64,000 bases of DNA from Anniella stebbinsi (lineage: Eukaryota; Chordata; Lepidosauria; Squamata; Anniellidae), in assembly GCA_029215795.1 (NCBI GenBank), contig JARDYH010000008.1, forward strand, positions 71,559,002-71,623,001, in the 5' to 3' direction. Below, piece after piece: positions 21,936-32,698 of the stretch; within the stretch, counting starts at the first letter, position 1, and every line of letters begins with the position of its first letter. The notes beneath the pieces were generated by a model. It searched no databases. It saw only the letters and a program-made list of their open reading frames with translations, and was not told where the DNA came from. Made by a program: the position numbers and the translations under genes.

Positions 21936-21984
21936 TGTGATGGAGGGAAAGGTTAAACTGAAAAGCAAAGAGAAAGACGGAGCT

Positions 21985-22340
21985 TTTAAGAATATAAGAA
22001 CATAAGAAGAGCCATGCTGGATAAGGCCAAGGGGCCATTTAGTCCAGCATTCTGTTCACAACCTGCTGCCCAAGGAAAATCTACAAACAGGACATGAGTA
22101 CTCCCACCCATGTTCCCCAGCAACTGGTGTGCATAGGCATATGACCTCTGATACTGGAGATCGCACATAACCATCAGGACTAGTAGCCATTGAGAACTCT
22201 GTCCCCCAATCCCCCTTTAAAGCCATCCAAATTGGTGGCCATCACTACATCATGTGGTAGTTTGACTATGTACTCTGTGAAGTAGTCCTAAATCTTTTTA
22301 TCTGTTTTGAATCTCCCATTAATCAGCTTCATGGGATGAC
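21985..22340 (-). repeat. CR1 LINE 3' fragment in gene C intron
   Basis: Reverse-complement copy beginning 'aagaatataagaacataagaagagccatgctggat' and running through 'ccatttagtccagcattctgttcac', 'accatcaggactagtagcc' and 'tgaatctcccatta'. It sits only 28 bp inside the intron from the acceptor. Confidence 0.9.
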
Positions 22341-23090
22341 CCCATTGGGTTCTAATAATGTGAGACAGGGAGAAAAAAAATGTGTCTCTATCCACTATCT
22401 CCACACCAGGTATGATTTTGTATTGCTTTCCATTTCCTACTTGCTTTTAAAATAGCATTGATGGAGTAGCAGGACTAGAGAACTTGCCCACCCTCTCTGA
22501 GAAGTAGCCCACCCTCTCTGCCTAAGCATGTATATAGACATCATCATTGTTCCCTCTATTTCTGATATTTTGTCTGTGAGTGCCATCACTTACACAGCCA
22601 AAACAGTACCACCCAAGCATAAGTGGGGGATAGCAGCTAGCTTGGATTTCGTGCTCTACTTGTGACCTTCCAGAGGCATTCATGAGCATCCCTGAAATTA
22701 GCTGAGCCTTTAACCTGATCCAGTAAGGAACCACTTAGGCTGCAATTCTCTGCACATTTACTTTGAAGTAACTGCCATTGAACTCAACTGAAGCTTACTT
22801 ATGAGTAGGCATGCATAGGATTGAACTGTTGATGTTCACAAAGAAGGAAACCGCTGTATTGGATCCATCTCCTAAATTCTGTAAATTCAAAAGCTTCCAA
22901 TCTTCAGAGTTCATCCAAGAAATGGCTTGGATCGCTCTTGTCCAATGATAGCTTGGATTAGAATCAGCATACATCTTGCTTGTCTAAACTACTATGTTTA
23001 CTTACTTAAATTATTGTTCACATTTTACAGTGTGAAATCATTGTAACAGTTATCGCTTCCAAGTCATGACATGAAGACAGAAAAAGCCAA
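22341..23090. other. Remaining intron of gene C
   Basis: No further gene or named repeat. 'tgcaattctctgcacatttactttgaagtaa' near 22740-22770 looks like a short dispersed repeat. Confidence 0.4.
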
Positions 23091-23095
23091 CTTAC

Positions 23096-23140
23096 CCTGT
23101 GCACTAATTGGAGAGCAAATGAAGATTTGCAAAGGCAGTT
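23096..23140 (-). other. Non-coding exon 1 of gene C
   Basis: On the minus strand the exon ends cacagg|GTAAGT with the intron starting at 23095. The 5' end is set about 31 nt after the TATA box. The intron of about 1.14 kb runs to the acceptor before 21957. Confidence 0.75.
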
Positions 23141-23163
23141 GAATCTCTGGACAAGGGATGGCC

Positions 23164-23205
23164 TTTTTATACGACTGAACGATCCAACACCAGGAAATGA
23201 GACAC
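23164..23205 (-). promoter_or_regulatory. TATA box and shared 14-mer of gene C promoter
   Basis: TATAAAAA occupies 23164-23171 on the minus strand. GTGTCTCATTTCCT occupies 23192-23205, exactly 20 nt upstream. The same 14-mer with the same 20-nt spacing precedes the TATA-like box of gene B. The core TTTCCT could bind an ETS- or similar factor; this is inference. Confidence 0.75.
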
Positions 23206-23814
23206 AGCCTGAGAATGGAGAATTCCTTCTTTACCAATCAATTGCATTTTTCCCACCTATCTGCTGTCTTCCTGTGGAACACCTTAACTCAGTGTTAAGA
23301 GCCACACTTAAAAAAAAAAAAAAACTAGATAAAAATGCCAAGCCCAGATCATGATAAGTATTTTGTAAGCAATTATCCAGAAAATCATGTATGAGTGCTG
23401 TAAGGTAGGACTTAGAAGGTAATATCTGAGGGTATCTGAATACCATTCAAAGGATGTTCCTCATTATGCATCCAGCTAAAGGCTTATTATTAAAATCAGT
23501 GGTGATCCAATCAGCTAGTCAGCTGTCGCTGCTATCTCCTCCAATTCTCATAATTTGGCTTTATTAAAAAATGCAATGAATGGCAATTGCAAAGCAGTTG
23601 AAATTGAAACCAAGATAGGTATGTCATGAAAATACACATGGCTCATTGGGTTTGCTTGGAGGCATAATTTAAAGCAATAATGAGACAAAGGAAAAAATGT
23701 GTGACTTCCACTTCAGATCTCTGTGTGATAGTTGGTGGTGACAACCTTCTACATCTAATGTGCAATTTCCTCATATGTCTCGTTATGATCATGAGGAGCC
23801 CCACTCTATTATGC
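23206..23814. other. Upstream of gene C, nothing recognised
   Basis: No perfect AP-1 site was seen within the first 500 bp upstream of the TATA box. A poly-A run is at 23310-23322. Confidence 0.35.
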
Positions 23815-24368
23815 ACTGCTCAGGGTGCATCTGGACTACAGGGCCCAATTCTGGATGCCACGTTTGAACAAGGACATTGACAAACCACAGCAAACCCAGA
23901 GGAAGGGTGACCAGGGTAGTGAGGGCTCTGGTAACTAATTCCTATGAGGAATGGTGGAATAATAGACAGAGCTGGCTATGTTCAGCTCTGGAGAAGAGAA
24001 GGTTAAGGGAAGATATGGCTGTCCGAAGGGCCATCATGAAAAGATAGAGCAGAGTTGTCCTCTGTTGCTGCAGATTGTAGGATTAAAACTAATGTGTGGA
24101 AATTGCATGTAAGCAGATTTCAACTAACATTAGGAGGAGAAACTACCCAATGGTAAGAGCTGTTTGGCAATGGACAGACTAACTAAACAGGTGTACTTCT
24201 TCAAACAGTACATAGTTAAACTATGGAATTCACTTCCACAAGATGTAGTGATGGCCACCAATTTGGGTAGCTTTAAAAGGGGATTAGATAAACTCCTGGA
24301 GGAGATGGCTATCCATGGCTATGTGCTACCTCTGGTATCTGAGGCTATTGGGAGGTATAGAAATGTAA

Positions 24369-24403
<35 letters not shown>

Positions 24404-24545
24404 AATATATGCACCACTGCTGCACCATGTACTGCTTTGTTGGTCCCTGGCCGACAGATGGTTGGCCACTGTGTGAACAGAGTGCTGGATGAGATGGACC
24501 CTCGGTCTGATCCAGCATGGCACTTCTTATGTTCTTATTTTCTCC
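23815..24545 (+). repeat. CR1 LINE 3' end, long copy, with (AAAT)n
   Basis: Runs from 'ggtgcatctggactacagggcccaattctgga' through 'caacattaggaggagaaac', 'gaattcacttccacaagatgtagtgatggcc', to 'ctcggtctgatccagcatggcacttcttatgttctt'. An (AAAT)n microsatellite (24365-24403) interrupts it. Confidence 0.85.
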
Positions 24546-24619
24546 TTCACTTAAGGTCTTTCTACAGGGTCCAGATGGCCATATCTCATAGTTGCATCCC
24601 ATGTTGTACATCCCACACT

Positions 24620-24672
24620 GAGGGCTGAACTAGACTTCCAAGGTCCCTTCCAGCTCTACAATTACATGATTA
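24620..24672 (+). repeat. CR1 terminal fragment
   Basis: 'gggctgaactagacttccaaggtcccttccagctctaca' is the last block of a CR1 3' end. Confidence 0.6.
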
Positions 24673-25455
24673 GATACTTCAAGACCATGGAACATTCAGG
24701 AAATGCAGACCATTTGATAAATGTGTTGCAACATTATGGAAATGCAAAAGCTGGTAGAGAACTAGGTTCTGATCTTCACATCAGTCCAGGAAACACAGTT
24801 CTGGTGTGTCTGTACCTTCATTCACAAAGAGAAAATTCCTCAAGGATCTCCACTTCAGCGTTGCATGCTGTCTCTTGGCCAATGAAAGGTTGTTTGACCA
24901 TTACTGTATTGTGTTGCAGAATGGGAGGATCAAATGAATTGTTGTTTCCTGGGGAACATTGTAAATCCCCCAAATGTTCTTTTTCATTCTTAAATCCAAG
25001 ATTAATGGATAGGAAGGAAATCAAAATGAATTAATAAGAGAGGGGACAATTTCCCTTGACTTGTGGATTATGAAATGGTTCCAGGTTAAAGCTTGGGTCA
25101 TGTGGACCATGCACAGGACCAGGAAGTCAGATGACCCAAGGCAAAGATAGCATCTCTACAACCAATTCAGTTCTAAGCAACTGAGATTTCCTGCACATTA
25201 TGTGTTCCAAACTTAATCTTCCACTATTTAATGACGGCAATCAAACACACCAGTTTTCTCACCCCTTTGAGTTGTTTGTCACGAAGTGTCATGATTTGTT
25301 TTTTTGTTTCTCTTAGGTTGATTTGCAAAAACAGTTTCCCCTACAGGGAAAAATCTGTCACTAGGGTGTCACCACAAAACTCCCAAGAAGGTGATGATGT
25401 AGGCAAGTGTGGAATTGGGTTCATCCATTGGCATTCCCAGAAGGGCCATCACATT
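24673..25455. other. Intergenic, no supported gene
   Basis: Several frames of 70-120 codons exist, but none has EDC composition, splice signals or repeat ancestry. Confidence 0.3.
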
Positions 25456-25459
25456 TCCG

Positions 25460-25504
25460 GGGAGTCACACATCAGGACTACATAAAAGGTCTCCTGCCTC
25501 GGAA
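25460..25504 (+). promoter_or_regulatory. Possible orphan TATA-type promoter cut by CR1
   Basis: 'gactACATAAAAggtctcc' (box 25480-25487) has the spacing and GC-flanked look of the EDC TATA boxes, but a CR1 tail begins immediately downstream and no donor follows. It could be a relic of a lost gene or chance. Confidence 0.2.
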
Positions 25505-25605
25505 AGCTTGTTCTAGTCCTGCAGATTCCTGCATTGAACAGGCAGTTGGACTCGATGGCCTTATAGGCCTCTTCCAACATTACTATGATTCTATGACACT
25601 ATTCT
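25505..25605 (+). repeat. CR1 3' terminal fragment
   Basis: 'gattcctgcattgaacaggcagttggactcgatggccttataggcctcttccaacattactatgattctatga' is a typical CR1 end with the ATTCTATG tail. Confidence 0.9.
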
Positions 25606-26459
25606 TCTGACCTTGGACATGAACAAAGAAGGTCCACAGAGATCTCCTAGGGAATTTTTTCTTTGTCTTTCATGACGTTAGAACTTGGTATCACTCAACG
25701 ATACCAATGGGAAGCAAGTTTGGAACAAACCCAATCAAGTTCTTCATGTCACAGGGAGTCAACTGATAGAACCAAGTGATGCCAGAAACACTGAGGGTCA
25801 CTTACATAGATGCCTTGTTTTGCCTTAAAGATGTTCAGACAAATTCATAGAGGACAAGAGCTCCACCAACTAGAGCTGTAACAGTATTTTAATCTGGGTT
25901 ATTTTTCATTCCAGCCATTTGTTTATAGAAGGGGCAAAAAACGGAGCTGTAGGGGTGAACTTTTCATATTTCTGTGGGGTTGGGTGTGCAGGGGATTGAT
26001 TTTTACTGCTCTTTTCTTTGAATTGTTAAAATGGGGTATTGAAATGTAAGCTAAATCCAGCCTGTGTTGGGTCCCAATCCAGCACTCTGATGTTCACCAG
26101 ATGGCCACACCCCCTTCTCCCTGACTACCAATTGATTGGTAATTTCCTGACATTTGCATGGGTTTTTTCCCCTATTCTAAAAAGATAAGATGCTTCTCTG
26201 CAGACTTAATTTCTGTCAGTAGGAGCTTTATGCTAAAATATGCAATCATTTTTATGTATTTGCCCTCCCTCTTTTGCCTTTGGCTCCACCCCTTTTGCCT
26301 TGGGGTGAAAGAGGTTCAACAGCCCTGCATTACAAGGTGGCTTATTAGTGTGTTGTAGCTGGAGTTAGAGTAGACTTCCACACTATTGTCCAGGACTTCC
26401 CTACCTCTCCTTCTGTTTGGAATGCTGATGGGAGGACATGACGCCAAGAGGTTGACCCA
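25606..26459. other. Intergenic, nothing recognised
   Basis: No supported gene. 26240-26310 has a short block ('ttttgccttggggtgaaagaggttcaacagccctgca') that looks repeat-like. Confidence 0.3.
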
Positions 26460-26815
26460 AAATTAAAGCATTACAATTCTAACATGTACAAGCAACAGGG
26501 CAAAAGGGAATATTTTGCACTGAAATGAAAACAAAGTCAGCACCAATCCTATCTCATTGGGGGGGGTTGGGGTGCCACCACAAAAAAGGTCCTCTCCTTT
26601 GTAAATGCATAGTGTATTTCTTTCACTGGTGTTACTGAGAGAAGGGCCTCCTCTGAAGGTTTTAATAGACGGGCAGAATAATGGACTTGTGGGAGATCCT
26701 TCAGGTATATGTGACCACAAGATGTTTAGGGCTTTAATCAACTGCATCTGTCTAAATGCTGCAGCATTTAGACAGATGCAGTTGATCAATCAATCTATTT
26801 AAACCCATGTGATCA
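26460..26815 (-). repeat. L2-type LINE 3' fragment
   Basis: Contains 'actgagagaagggcctcctctgaaggttttaatagacgggcagaataatggacttgtgggagatccttcagg', parallel to 11810-11895 and 15400-15475 on the minus strand. The palindrome at 26737-26786 lies at its edge. Confidence 0.65.
26737..26786. repeat. Perfect 50-bp palindrome
   Basis: The left 25 bases starting atcaactgcatctgtc are followed, without spacer, by their exact reverse complement ending gacagatgcagttgat. It can form a perfect hairpin or cruciform. Confidence 0.95.
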
Positions 26816-27629
26816 ATTAAGGCTTCAACTGTCAATAAAGTTACCGAAGAGTAAGTTCTTTGGGACTCAACAGAACTTTCATCTCAGTAGATAGTTATAG
26901 GATTGTGGTGTAGGATTGCACCACAAGATCCCTTTAAAGGAGTGACAGCTCAGGAGGGAGAGGATTTTGTTGAACACAGTTATCCTTTTGCATTCTCACT
27001 TCTCAGAAAGTTCAATGTCAGACTGTCCCTGAAAAAACAAAACCCATGTGGAAATGTGTATAATATGGAAATGTGCATATAAAATCAGTATATTCATAGG
27101 ATAAAACATTTGTAAAAGCATTATATAAGGAGAAACTGATTGCAAAAAAAAAATATGTAACTGTTAGGCAAGATTGTCTGTGACAATGCACATATCTGGA
27201 GGAATTTGCACAGAAATGCATACAAAATTTTGGCTGTGGTTTAGTGCACACTGATGTAGAAATAGAATGGAATTAACTGAGGGTAAGGAAAATGAGAAAC
27301 AGGGAAATGACAATTGAGAGATTCGCCCATTCCTATTGACAATTCTGGTTGAAAAGGGCCTTGAGGAATCCCACAGAAGCCATCCATTCATGAATGGTCA
27401 GCAGTTACCCATTTACTATGCCTGTCTCCCTGGCAACAAGGCAAATTATTCTCCAACTGAAGAGCTATTATTAATTTACATTCACATATTTGTGGTGAAT
27501 GAGACTCCTCCTCATCTGCCCCTTCACAAGAATAACCTCCTGAAGGAGGCTGTTAGTATCCCATTTTACAGATGAGATTATTAAGACTTGAACCTAACAA
27601 CTTCCCTGAGACTTTATCATTCCCCCCTC
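26816..27629. other. Intergenic, unclassified repeat-like sequence
   Basis: 27020-27250 is rich in 'atttgcac' and 'aaatgtg' type words like the dispersed repeat at 13000-13350 and 58600-58850. No gene seen. Confidence 0.3.

Positions 27630-27668
<39 letters not shown>
27630..27668. repeat. (AC)n microsatellite
   Basis: About 19 AC units. Confidence 0.95.
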
Positions 27669-27759
27669 CTTTTCTTTCTTTTACACCTGCATCTATGTGA
27701 TATGCTACTTCCAAATTCTCAATAAAACATGATTTAAAATAATCAATAAAACACACCTT

Positions 27760-28330
27760 TAAAAAAAGTATTGTAGAGCTGGAAACAGTGAAGAAAAAGG
27801 CAATTAAAATGTTCAAGTGGCTGGAGCATCTCCAATATGAGAGAAGATTGCAACAGCTGGGACTGTTGAGCTTAGAAAAAAAAGGAAAGGAATGTGGAGA
27901 GAGAGTCATTTTTCTCCCCCTCTAATGATACTAGAATCCAAGGTTATTCCATTAAGCTTATTGGTGGAAAATCAGGACAGATAAAAGCAGGACTTTTTCA
28001 CAAAGTGCATAGTGAAAATATGGAATTTGCTACCACAAATGGTCATTGCCCCATTTGGGATGGCTTTTAAAGGAGGTTAGACAAATTCATGGAGATTAAG
28101 GTTATTGATGGCTATTAGTCCTGATGTCTATATGCTACTTCCAGTATCAGAGGTAATAAGTCTATGTACACCAGGTGCTGGGGAACATGGGTGGGATGGT
28201 GGTGTTGTACTCATGTCCTGCTTGTGGGTTTCTTGAGGGCAGCTGGTTGGGCGCTGGGTGAACAGAATGCTAGACAAGATGGACCCTTAGTCTGATCTAG
28301 CATGGCTCCTCTTAGGTTCTTATGAGATGC
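27760..28330 (+). repeat. CR1 LINE 3' end
   Basis: Order of blocks: 'aaaaggcaattaaaatg', 'ggctggagcatctccaatatgag', 'gttgagcttagaaaaaaaaggaaagg', 'gaatccaaggttattcc', 'gtgaaaatatggaatttgctaccac', 'gatggacccttagtctgatctagcatggctcctcttaggttctta'. Confidence 0.88.
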
Positions 28331-28915
28331 ATACATATTTTACATTTTTCTGAGGTCAACGTATCTGTACAAATGCTGGTCACATTCCAGTGTGACCAAG
28401 ATATGAGTGGGGACTCTAAATTTCTGACAAGACTTGTTACTATCTCTGCTATTTCTGGTGCATGCTTGTATTATTTGTTATGGAGTTCAACATATCTATA
28501 GAAGACTTCGTCTGGTGGCTACCAACAGCTGCTCCACTATATCATCATCTTCATCAACTTCCCGAAATATTTGAACAAGTATTGGCCACCCCCAAACCAC
28601 CACCCCCAGAGATGAGTAAATGTCCAAATGTTCAAGCTTGCCAAGATCTTCCAAACATCAGCTCGCTGCTTGTTTCTCCTCAGTTTGCAATCATGTTTGT
28701 GATCGCCATTCATTTTGCACAAATGCGCAAATGTTTTGCACAAAAAAGGAACAGCTATCGGACATAAACATTGCATCAAAAAAAATCACATATTTGCACC
28801 AATGTCTAAAGTTGTGCAAATTTCCCCCATAAGGTGTGGGTGATTTAAAACTTACGCACATTTTTGGAATTTGTACAAAATCAAAGGGGGAAATTTGCAC
28901 CCATTGAATGTGAGC
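28331..28915. other. Intergenic, unclassified TTTGCACA-type repeat
   Basis: 'tgcacaaatgcgcaaatgttttgcac' and related words near 28715-28880 mark the same unclassified dispersed repeat as elsewhere in the window. The 101-codon frame here is not supported as a gene. Confidence 0.35.
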
Positions 28916-29118
28916 ACATGTGTGGTGTAGTGGTTAGAGTGTTGGACTAGGAGTCGGGAGATCTGGGTTCTAGTCCCCACTTGACCATGGAGGTGATTTG
29001 GGGCCAATCACAGACTCTCAGCCCAACCTACCTCATAGGGTTGTTGTTGCAAGGATCAATGGAGAGCAGGAGGACTATGTACGCCTTGGGTTCCTTGGAG
29101 GGAAAAGGTGGAATATAA
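28916..29118 (+). repeat. Sauria-type SINE, plus copy of inverted pair
   Basis: tRNA-like head 'tgtggtgtagtggttagagtgttggactaggagtcgggagatctgggttctagtcc' with A-box (tagtggttagag) and B-box (gggttctagtcc), middle 'cacagactctcagcccaacc', and the tail 'ttggagggaaaaggtggaatataaac'. Confidence 0.9.
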
Positions 29119-29121
29119 ACC

Positions 29122-29312
29122 GAAGGAGGCATACGTAATCCTCCTCCTTTCCATTTTATCCTCACAACAACAACCCTGCAAGGTAGGTTGGGCTGAGAGT
29201 CTGTGACTGGCCCAGAGTCACCCAGTGGGTTTCCATGGCTGAGTGGGGACTAAAACCCAGATCTCCCAACTTCCAATACAACACTTTAGCCACTACACCA
29301 CACTGGCTCTTG
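29122..29312 (-). repeat. Sauria-type SINE, minus copy of inverted pair
   Basis: Reverse-complement copy: 'gaggtaggttgggctgagagtctgtg'-like middle, ending 'ctaaaacccagatctcccaacttcc…agccactacaccacactggct'. It abuts the plus copy tail to tail. Confidence 0.9.
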
Positions 29313-29544
29313 GTCTGGCTGTTTTCATTCAACACTTTCAAAGAATACCAGAAGCTTGGCCTTCTGTCCTTGTCTGATCCACAGAGCAGGTGTTTCTATC
29401 TCCTGTCCTTCAGGTCCCTGCTCTTCAGGTCTAGCAACTGAACCCTTATTGAGATGGAGCTGGCAAACATGTCCTCCATATAGAGACTTGAGTACAGTCA
29501 CTCACAGACTACCTTTGAAAGCAGTCCCTAATCCAGCCTTCCCC

Positions 29545-29655
29545 AACCTGATGACCTCCAGATATTTTGGACTTTGACTCCCATCATCCACAGTCAGCAT
29601 CACCCATGGATGGGAATACTAGTGGTTCTACTCCAAAACACTTGTAGGGCACCAG
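29545..29655. repeat. Palindromic short repeat (CCAGATnTTTTGGACT…)
   Basis: 'ccccaacctgatgacctccagatattttggactttgactcccatcatcc' and the inverse 'ccaaaacacttgtagggcacc' frame about 110 bp. The same family recurs at 31135, 33935, 42560, 43070, 48410, 52285, 59345, 59705 and 63515. A MITE-like non-coding repeat. Confidence 0.6.
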
Positions 29656-29659
29656 TCTC

Positions 29660-30020
29660 TATCCCTTTGATAACAGCAAAGACAACTCTTCCAGAGACTT
29701 ATCGCACTGGGGAGAGGGACGGAATTAAGCTCAATCTGCAATTATGACATAGGCTATTGGGTCTCATTGTCACAAGATGTAGCCAAGGCCGCTGCTTTAG
29801 ATGGCTTCAAAACAGGATTAATCAAATTCATAGATGAGGAGGAAGAGAATAGGACTATCTGTGGACATTTTAGCTATTTTTTTATTTTATTTTTAAACCC
29901 TTCTAGGTACAGATGGAGTATACCTTTTTTGACTAGCAGATACCGGGGACAGACAAGCGTTCCTTGTTATTTGTGGGTTTCCTAAAGACATCTGGTTCCA
30001 GCAGAATACTGGAGAATACT
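29660..30020 (+). repeat. CR1 LINE 3' fragment
   Basis: Contains 'cacaagatgtagccaagg…gatggcttcaaaacaggattaatcaaattcatagatgagg' and 'ggtttcctaaagacatctggttcc…gcagaatactgga', as in other CR1 copies, with an A/T-rich insertion near 29875-29900. Confidence 0.65.
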
Positions 30021-30546
30021 GGAGTCAATGAGCACTAGTCCATACTATTCATACTGCATTCAGAATTCTCCACAGTAGCATCTCTTCTCAGTCAGGTCAG
30101 ATAGCTTCCCCTTGCACAGCAATTCAAGTAGACGTTGCATTCCGAATCCTGCTCATGGGACAAAGGAAGATCCCAAAGCACTCTGTAATTAAACCAACGA
30201 CACATGTGTAATCCTGCAGTGTCAGGTGGTAAAGCCACACACCTCGAAAACACTGCTCCAAGCTCTCAGCTTTTCTTCTGCGGTGTTGGCTAATTCTCCT
30301 TCCTTCCTCTCAGTGACTTACAAGTCTCCCATTTGAAAAACCAAACCTAACCATCAAGCTCTTCCAGGACTGTCCACAAATTATTCAAGATGAGAGTGCT
30401 GTCCCCAACTTGCCCTCATTTAAGAAAGTTCACATGATAAACAGGCCAATCCTTCATTCTTACTCATAACTACCAAACCCCAACAAAATCTCTTGCTTTC
30501 TTCATCACTGTATGGAGATGAGTAGTAGAAGAAGAAGGAGGGGCAA
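30021..30546. other. Intergenic, nothing recognised
   Basis: No gene or named repeat. 30100-30420 has a T/C-rich composition without an open frame of interest. Confidence 0.3.
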
Positions 30547-30565
30547 TAGATATAGATAGAGATAG

Positions 30566-30604
<39 letters not shown>

Positions 30605-30605
30605 G
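30547..30605. repeat. (GATA)n microsatellite
   Basis: GATA tetranucleotides with a few GAGATA interruptions. Confidence 0.9.
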
Positions 30606-31134
30606 ATACACACATACACACACATTATTTAAATATATACAAGATATACACAACAGTTTAGCTCGGCACAAAATGAAATGTGTGATTAGTACAATGGTGC
30701 ATTTCTCAATGATACATTCAAATATCATAATTCAAGTAAAACAAAAAGAAAAGAAAAATGTTTCCAATTCTAAAAATTCTAAAACAAAAATGTAAATATC
30801 TATACATTTAAAGGTCCATCAGAAGACTTATGTTATATTTAAATATAGTATTGAACACGGGCTGGAAACCTATATTGGGCCAAATTGCCCCACTTTGGAC
30901 CAAGACAGAGGGCAGGATGAGGCCTAGTAAATCTAGGTGTTGTATGAAGCTCCATAATTATTGGCAGGGAGAGTTCTGTCCCCCTGGGATTAAAATTAAC
31001 CCAATTTAGCCTTTGGCTTAAATATATTGGGGTTATGAAATGTTTATGAATATTCCAACTGCTCAGCATGGACAACCTAGGGACAGATGGGGCTCTAAAG
31101 AAGGACAGCAGAAAAGTAAGGAGGCAGTACGTCA
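30606..31134. other. Intergenic, nothing recognised
   Basis: AT-rich, no supported gene. The 98-codon minus-strand frame at 30839-31135 has no family resemblance. Confidence 0.3.
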
Positions 31135-31255
31135 ATGGTAGACCACCAGGTGCCCTACAGATTTTTTAGACTACAACTCCCATAAGACCCACCCAGAGTC
31201 AATGATTATGATCCAAAACATCTGAAGGTCACACCAGGTGGCCTACCCTGCAGTA
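31135..31255. repeat. Palindromic short repeat
   Basis: 'gtagaccaccaggtgccctac…agactacaactcccataag' and the inverse 'caaaacatctgaaggtcacaccaggtggcctac' bound a MITE-like repeat of the family described at 29545. Confidence 0.65.
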
Positions 31256-31611
31256 GGAAATCAAGATGGGGTCTTGTTTGTGAGCAAAGGAGTGTCTATG
31301 GATAAGGGATGTGAGGAGCAGCCATTAGAGGGTCTCAGAACAGGTGGCAAGAAAGACCAGTGTCTGGGGATGGTGTTTCCAAGATGGTGCCCATGGGGGA
31401 GGGGGCCTACCTGGCTGCAGATTAAGCACAGGTCCCACAGGTCCTAATCATCATTAATTTACATTTCTGACATTTTTTAAAATTAAACTGAGTCGCACTA
31501 CCTTTATTTCAGTTAAAAGTAAGGGTTTTGTGTTTTGGATCCTTTGCCTTGTCCATAAGTTTTTTTTGGCAATTTAGTTTTCTTTGCATTCAAGAAAATG
31601 AGTGTTTTGTG

Positions 31612-32053
31612 TAGGGTGACCATCCGCCCGGATTTGTCCGGACATGCCTGGAAAATGGGGAGCAAATCCGCATCCGGGGGGGAAAACTGTTTTGGGGGGC
31701 CAAATCTGGAAATTTAGCCCCCCAAAAGGGTGACCAGATGGCCCTGGGGTGATTCGGGCCAACCTGGGGGCAGCGGGGGCAAACCGGGGCGGCAGGGGGT
31801 CATGCGGCGGGTGGCACGAGGCATGCGGGCGGGGGGGCGGGCAGCGCGGCGGGGGGCAGGGGCGGGGTAAGGCATGTGGGCGGGGGGGCGCGCGGGGCGG
31901 GCAGGCGGCACGAGGCATGCGGGGGGGCGGGCAGCATGGCACGGGGTGGGCGTGTGGGCGGGCGGGCGGTGCGGGCGCGCGGTGGGGGTGTTGTTTTGGG
32001 TGGGTGGCGTGGCGGGGGGGCGGGATTTTGGTTCTCAAAATCTGGTCACCCTA
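31612..32053. mobile_element. 442-bp hAT-like MITE with G-rich core
   Basis: The ends TAGGGTGACCA…TGGTCACCCTA are flanked by a perfect 8-bp duplication GTTTTGTG (31604-31611 and 32054-32061). The core (31760-32020) is a CpG-dense, G-run minisatellite with repeated gcgggcggggggg and 'cacgaggcatgcgg' words. Frames across it give Pro/Ala/Arg or Gly/Arg strings and are composition artefacts. Confidence 0.9.
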
Positions 32054-32667
32054 GTTTTGTGATCATCCATGGCCACCATGTCAGCCATTTTGTGAATGTG
32101 CCACCACACTCTCTCAACATTCCAACTGTGCCCACTGACTCAAAAACTTTTGGGGACCCCTGTCCTGCCATTCAGAATGCCTCCTGAGGTTATAGAAGAT
32201 TGTCACTGCTGTCGTAGAACACCTATATGCCACTTCCACTGAAAAATGATAATGCCCATTATTAAGCCCATTATACGTAGTTTTACGACATGTTCTGATG
32301 AGTCTCATCTGTCCAGCTCATGTACTCCTGAATTGTCTCTGTGATGGTCAGGCAACTTAAACACGAATCTGAGAAGCAGAGGACATTTTTTCCCTTCCCT
32401 TAATGGCAAAATTTCTTACATCGTCTCTCTTCCTCCCTGGTAGCATCATAATGCAGGTGTTTGGATGTCCTAATTGCCTCTAGCTAAATAATCTCTTTTG
32501 ATATGCAAAGTAACTAGAAAGCCATTAGAGCAAACCACAGGTGACAAATCGAGGCACCAGACAGGCAAGAAGGGTGTCAGCGTAAGCTTTTTTCTTTTTT
32601 TTATGTAATGACTCTGGAACATGGAGAAGTAGTGAGACATCCAATGACAAAGGCAGCCTCAAGATGC
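32054..32667. other. Upstream region of gene D
   Basis: No gene. Near-AP-1 words TGAGTCT (about 32299) and TGACTCT (about 32609) occur but no perfect site. Confidence 0.35.
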
Positions 32668-32674
32668 TATAAAA
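32668..32674 (+). promoter_or_regulatory. TATA box of EDC gene D
   Basis: gatgcTATAAAAgccc, about 67 nt before a consensus donor. Confidence 0.85.
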
Positions 32675-32698
32675 GCCCTCATCTTACCACCAATCACT

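Noticed and set aside
28916..28985. tRNA-like head with A and B boxes
   Set aside because: It is the head of a Sauria-type SINE, part of a longer repeat with other copies, not a tRNA gene.
31574..32187. Pro/Arg- and Gly/Arg-rich frames of 100-150 codons
   Set aside because: They translate the G-rich core of a MITE with a proven 8-bp target duplication.
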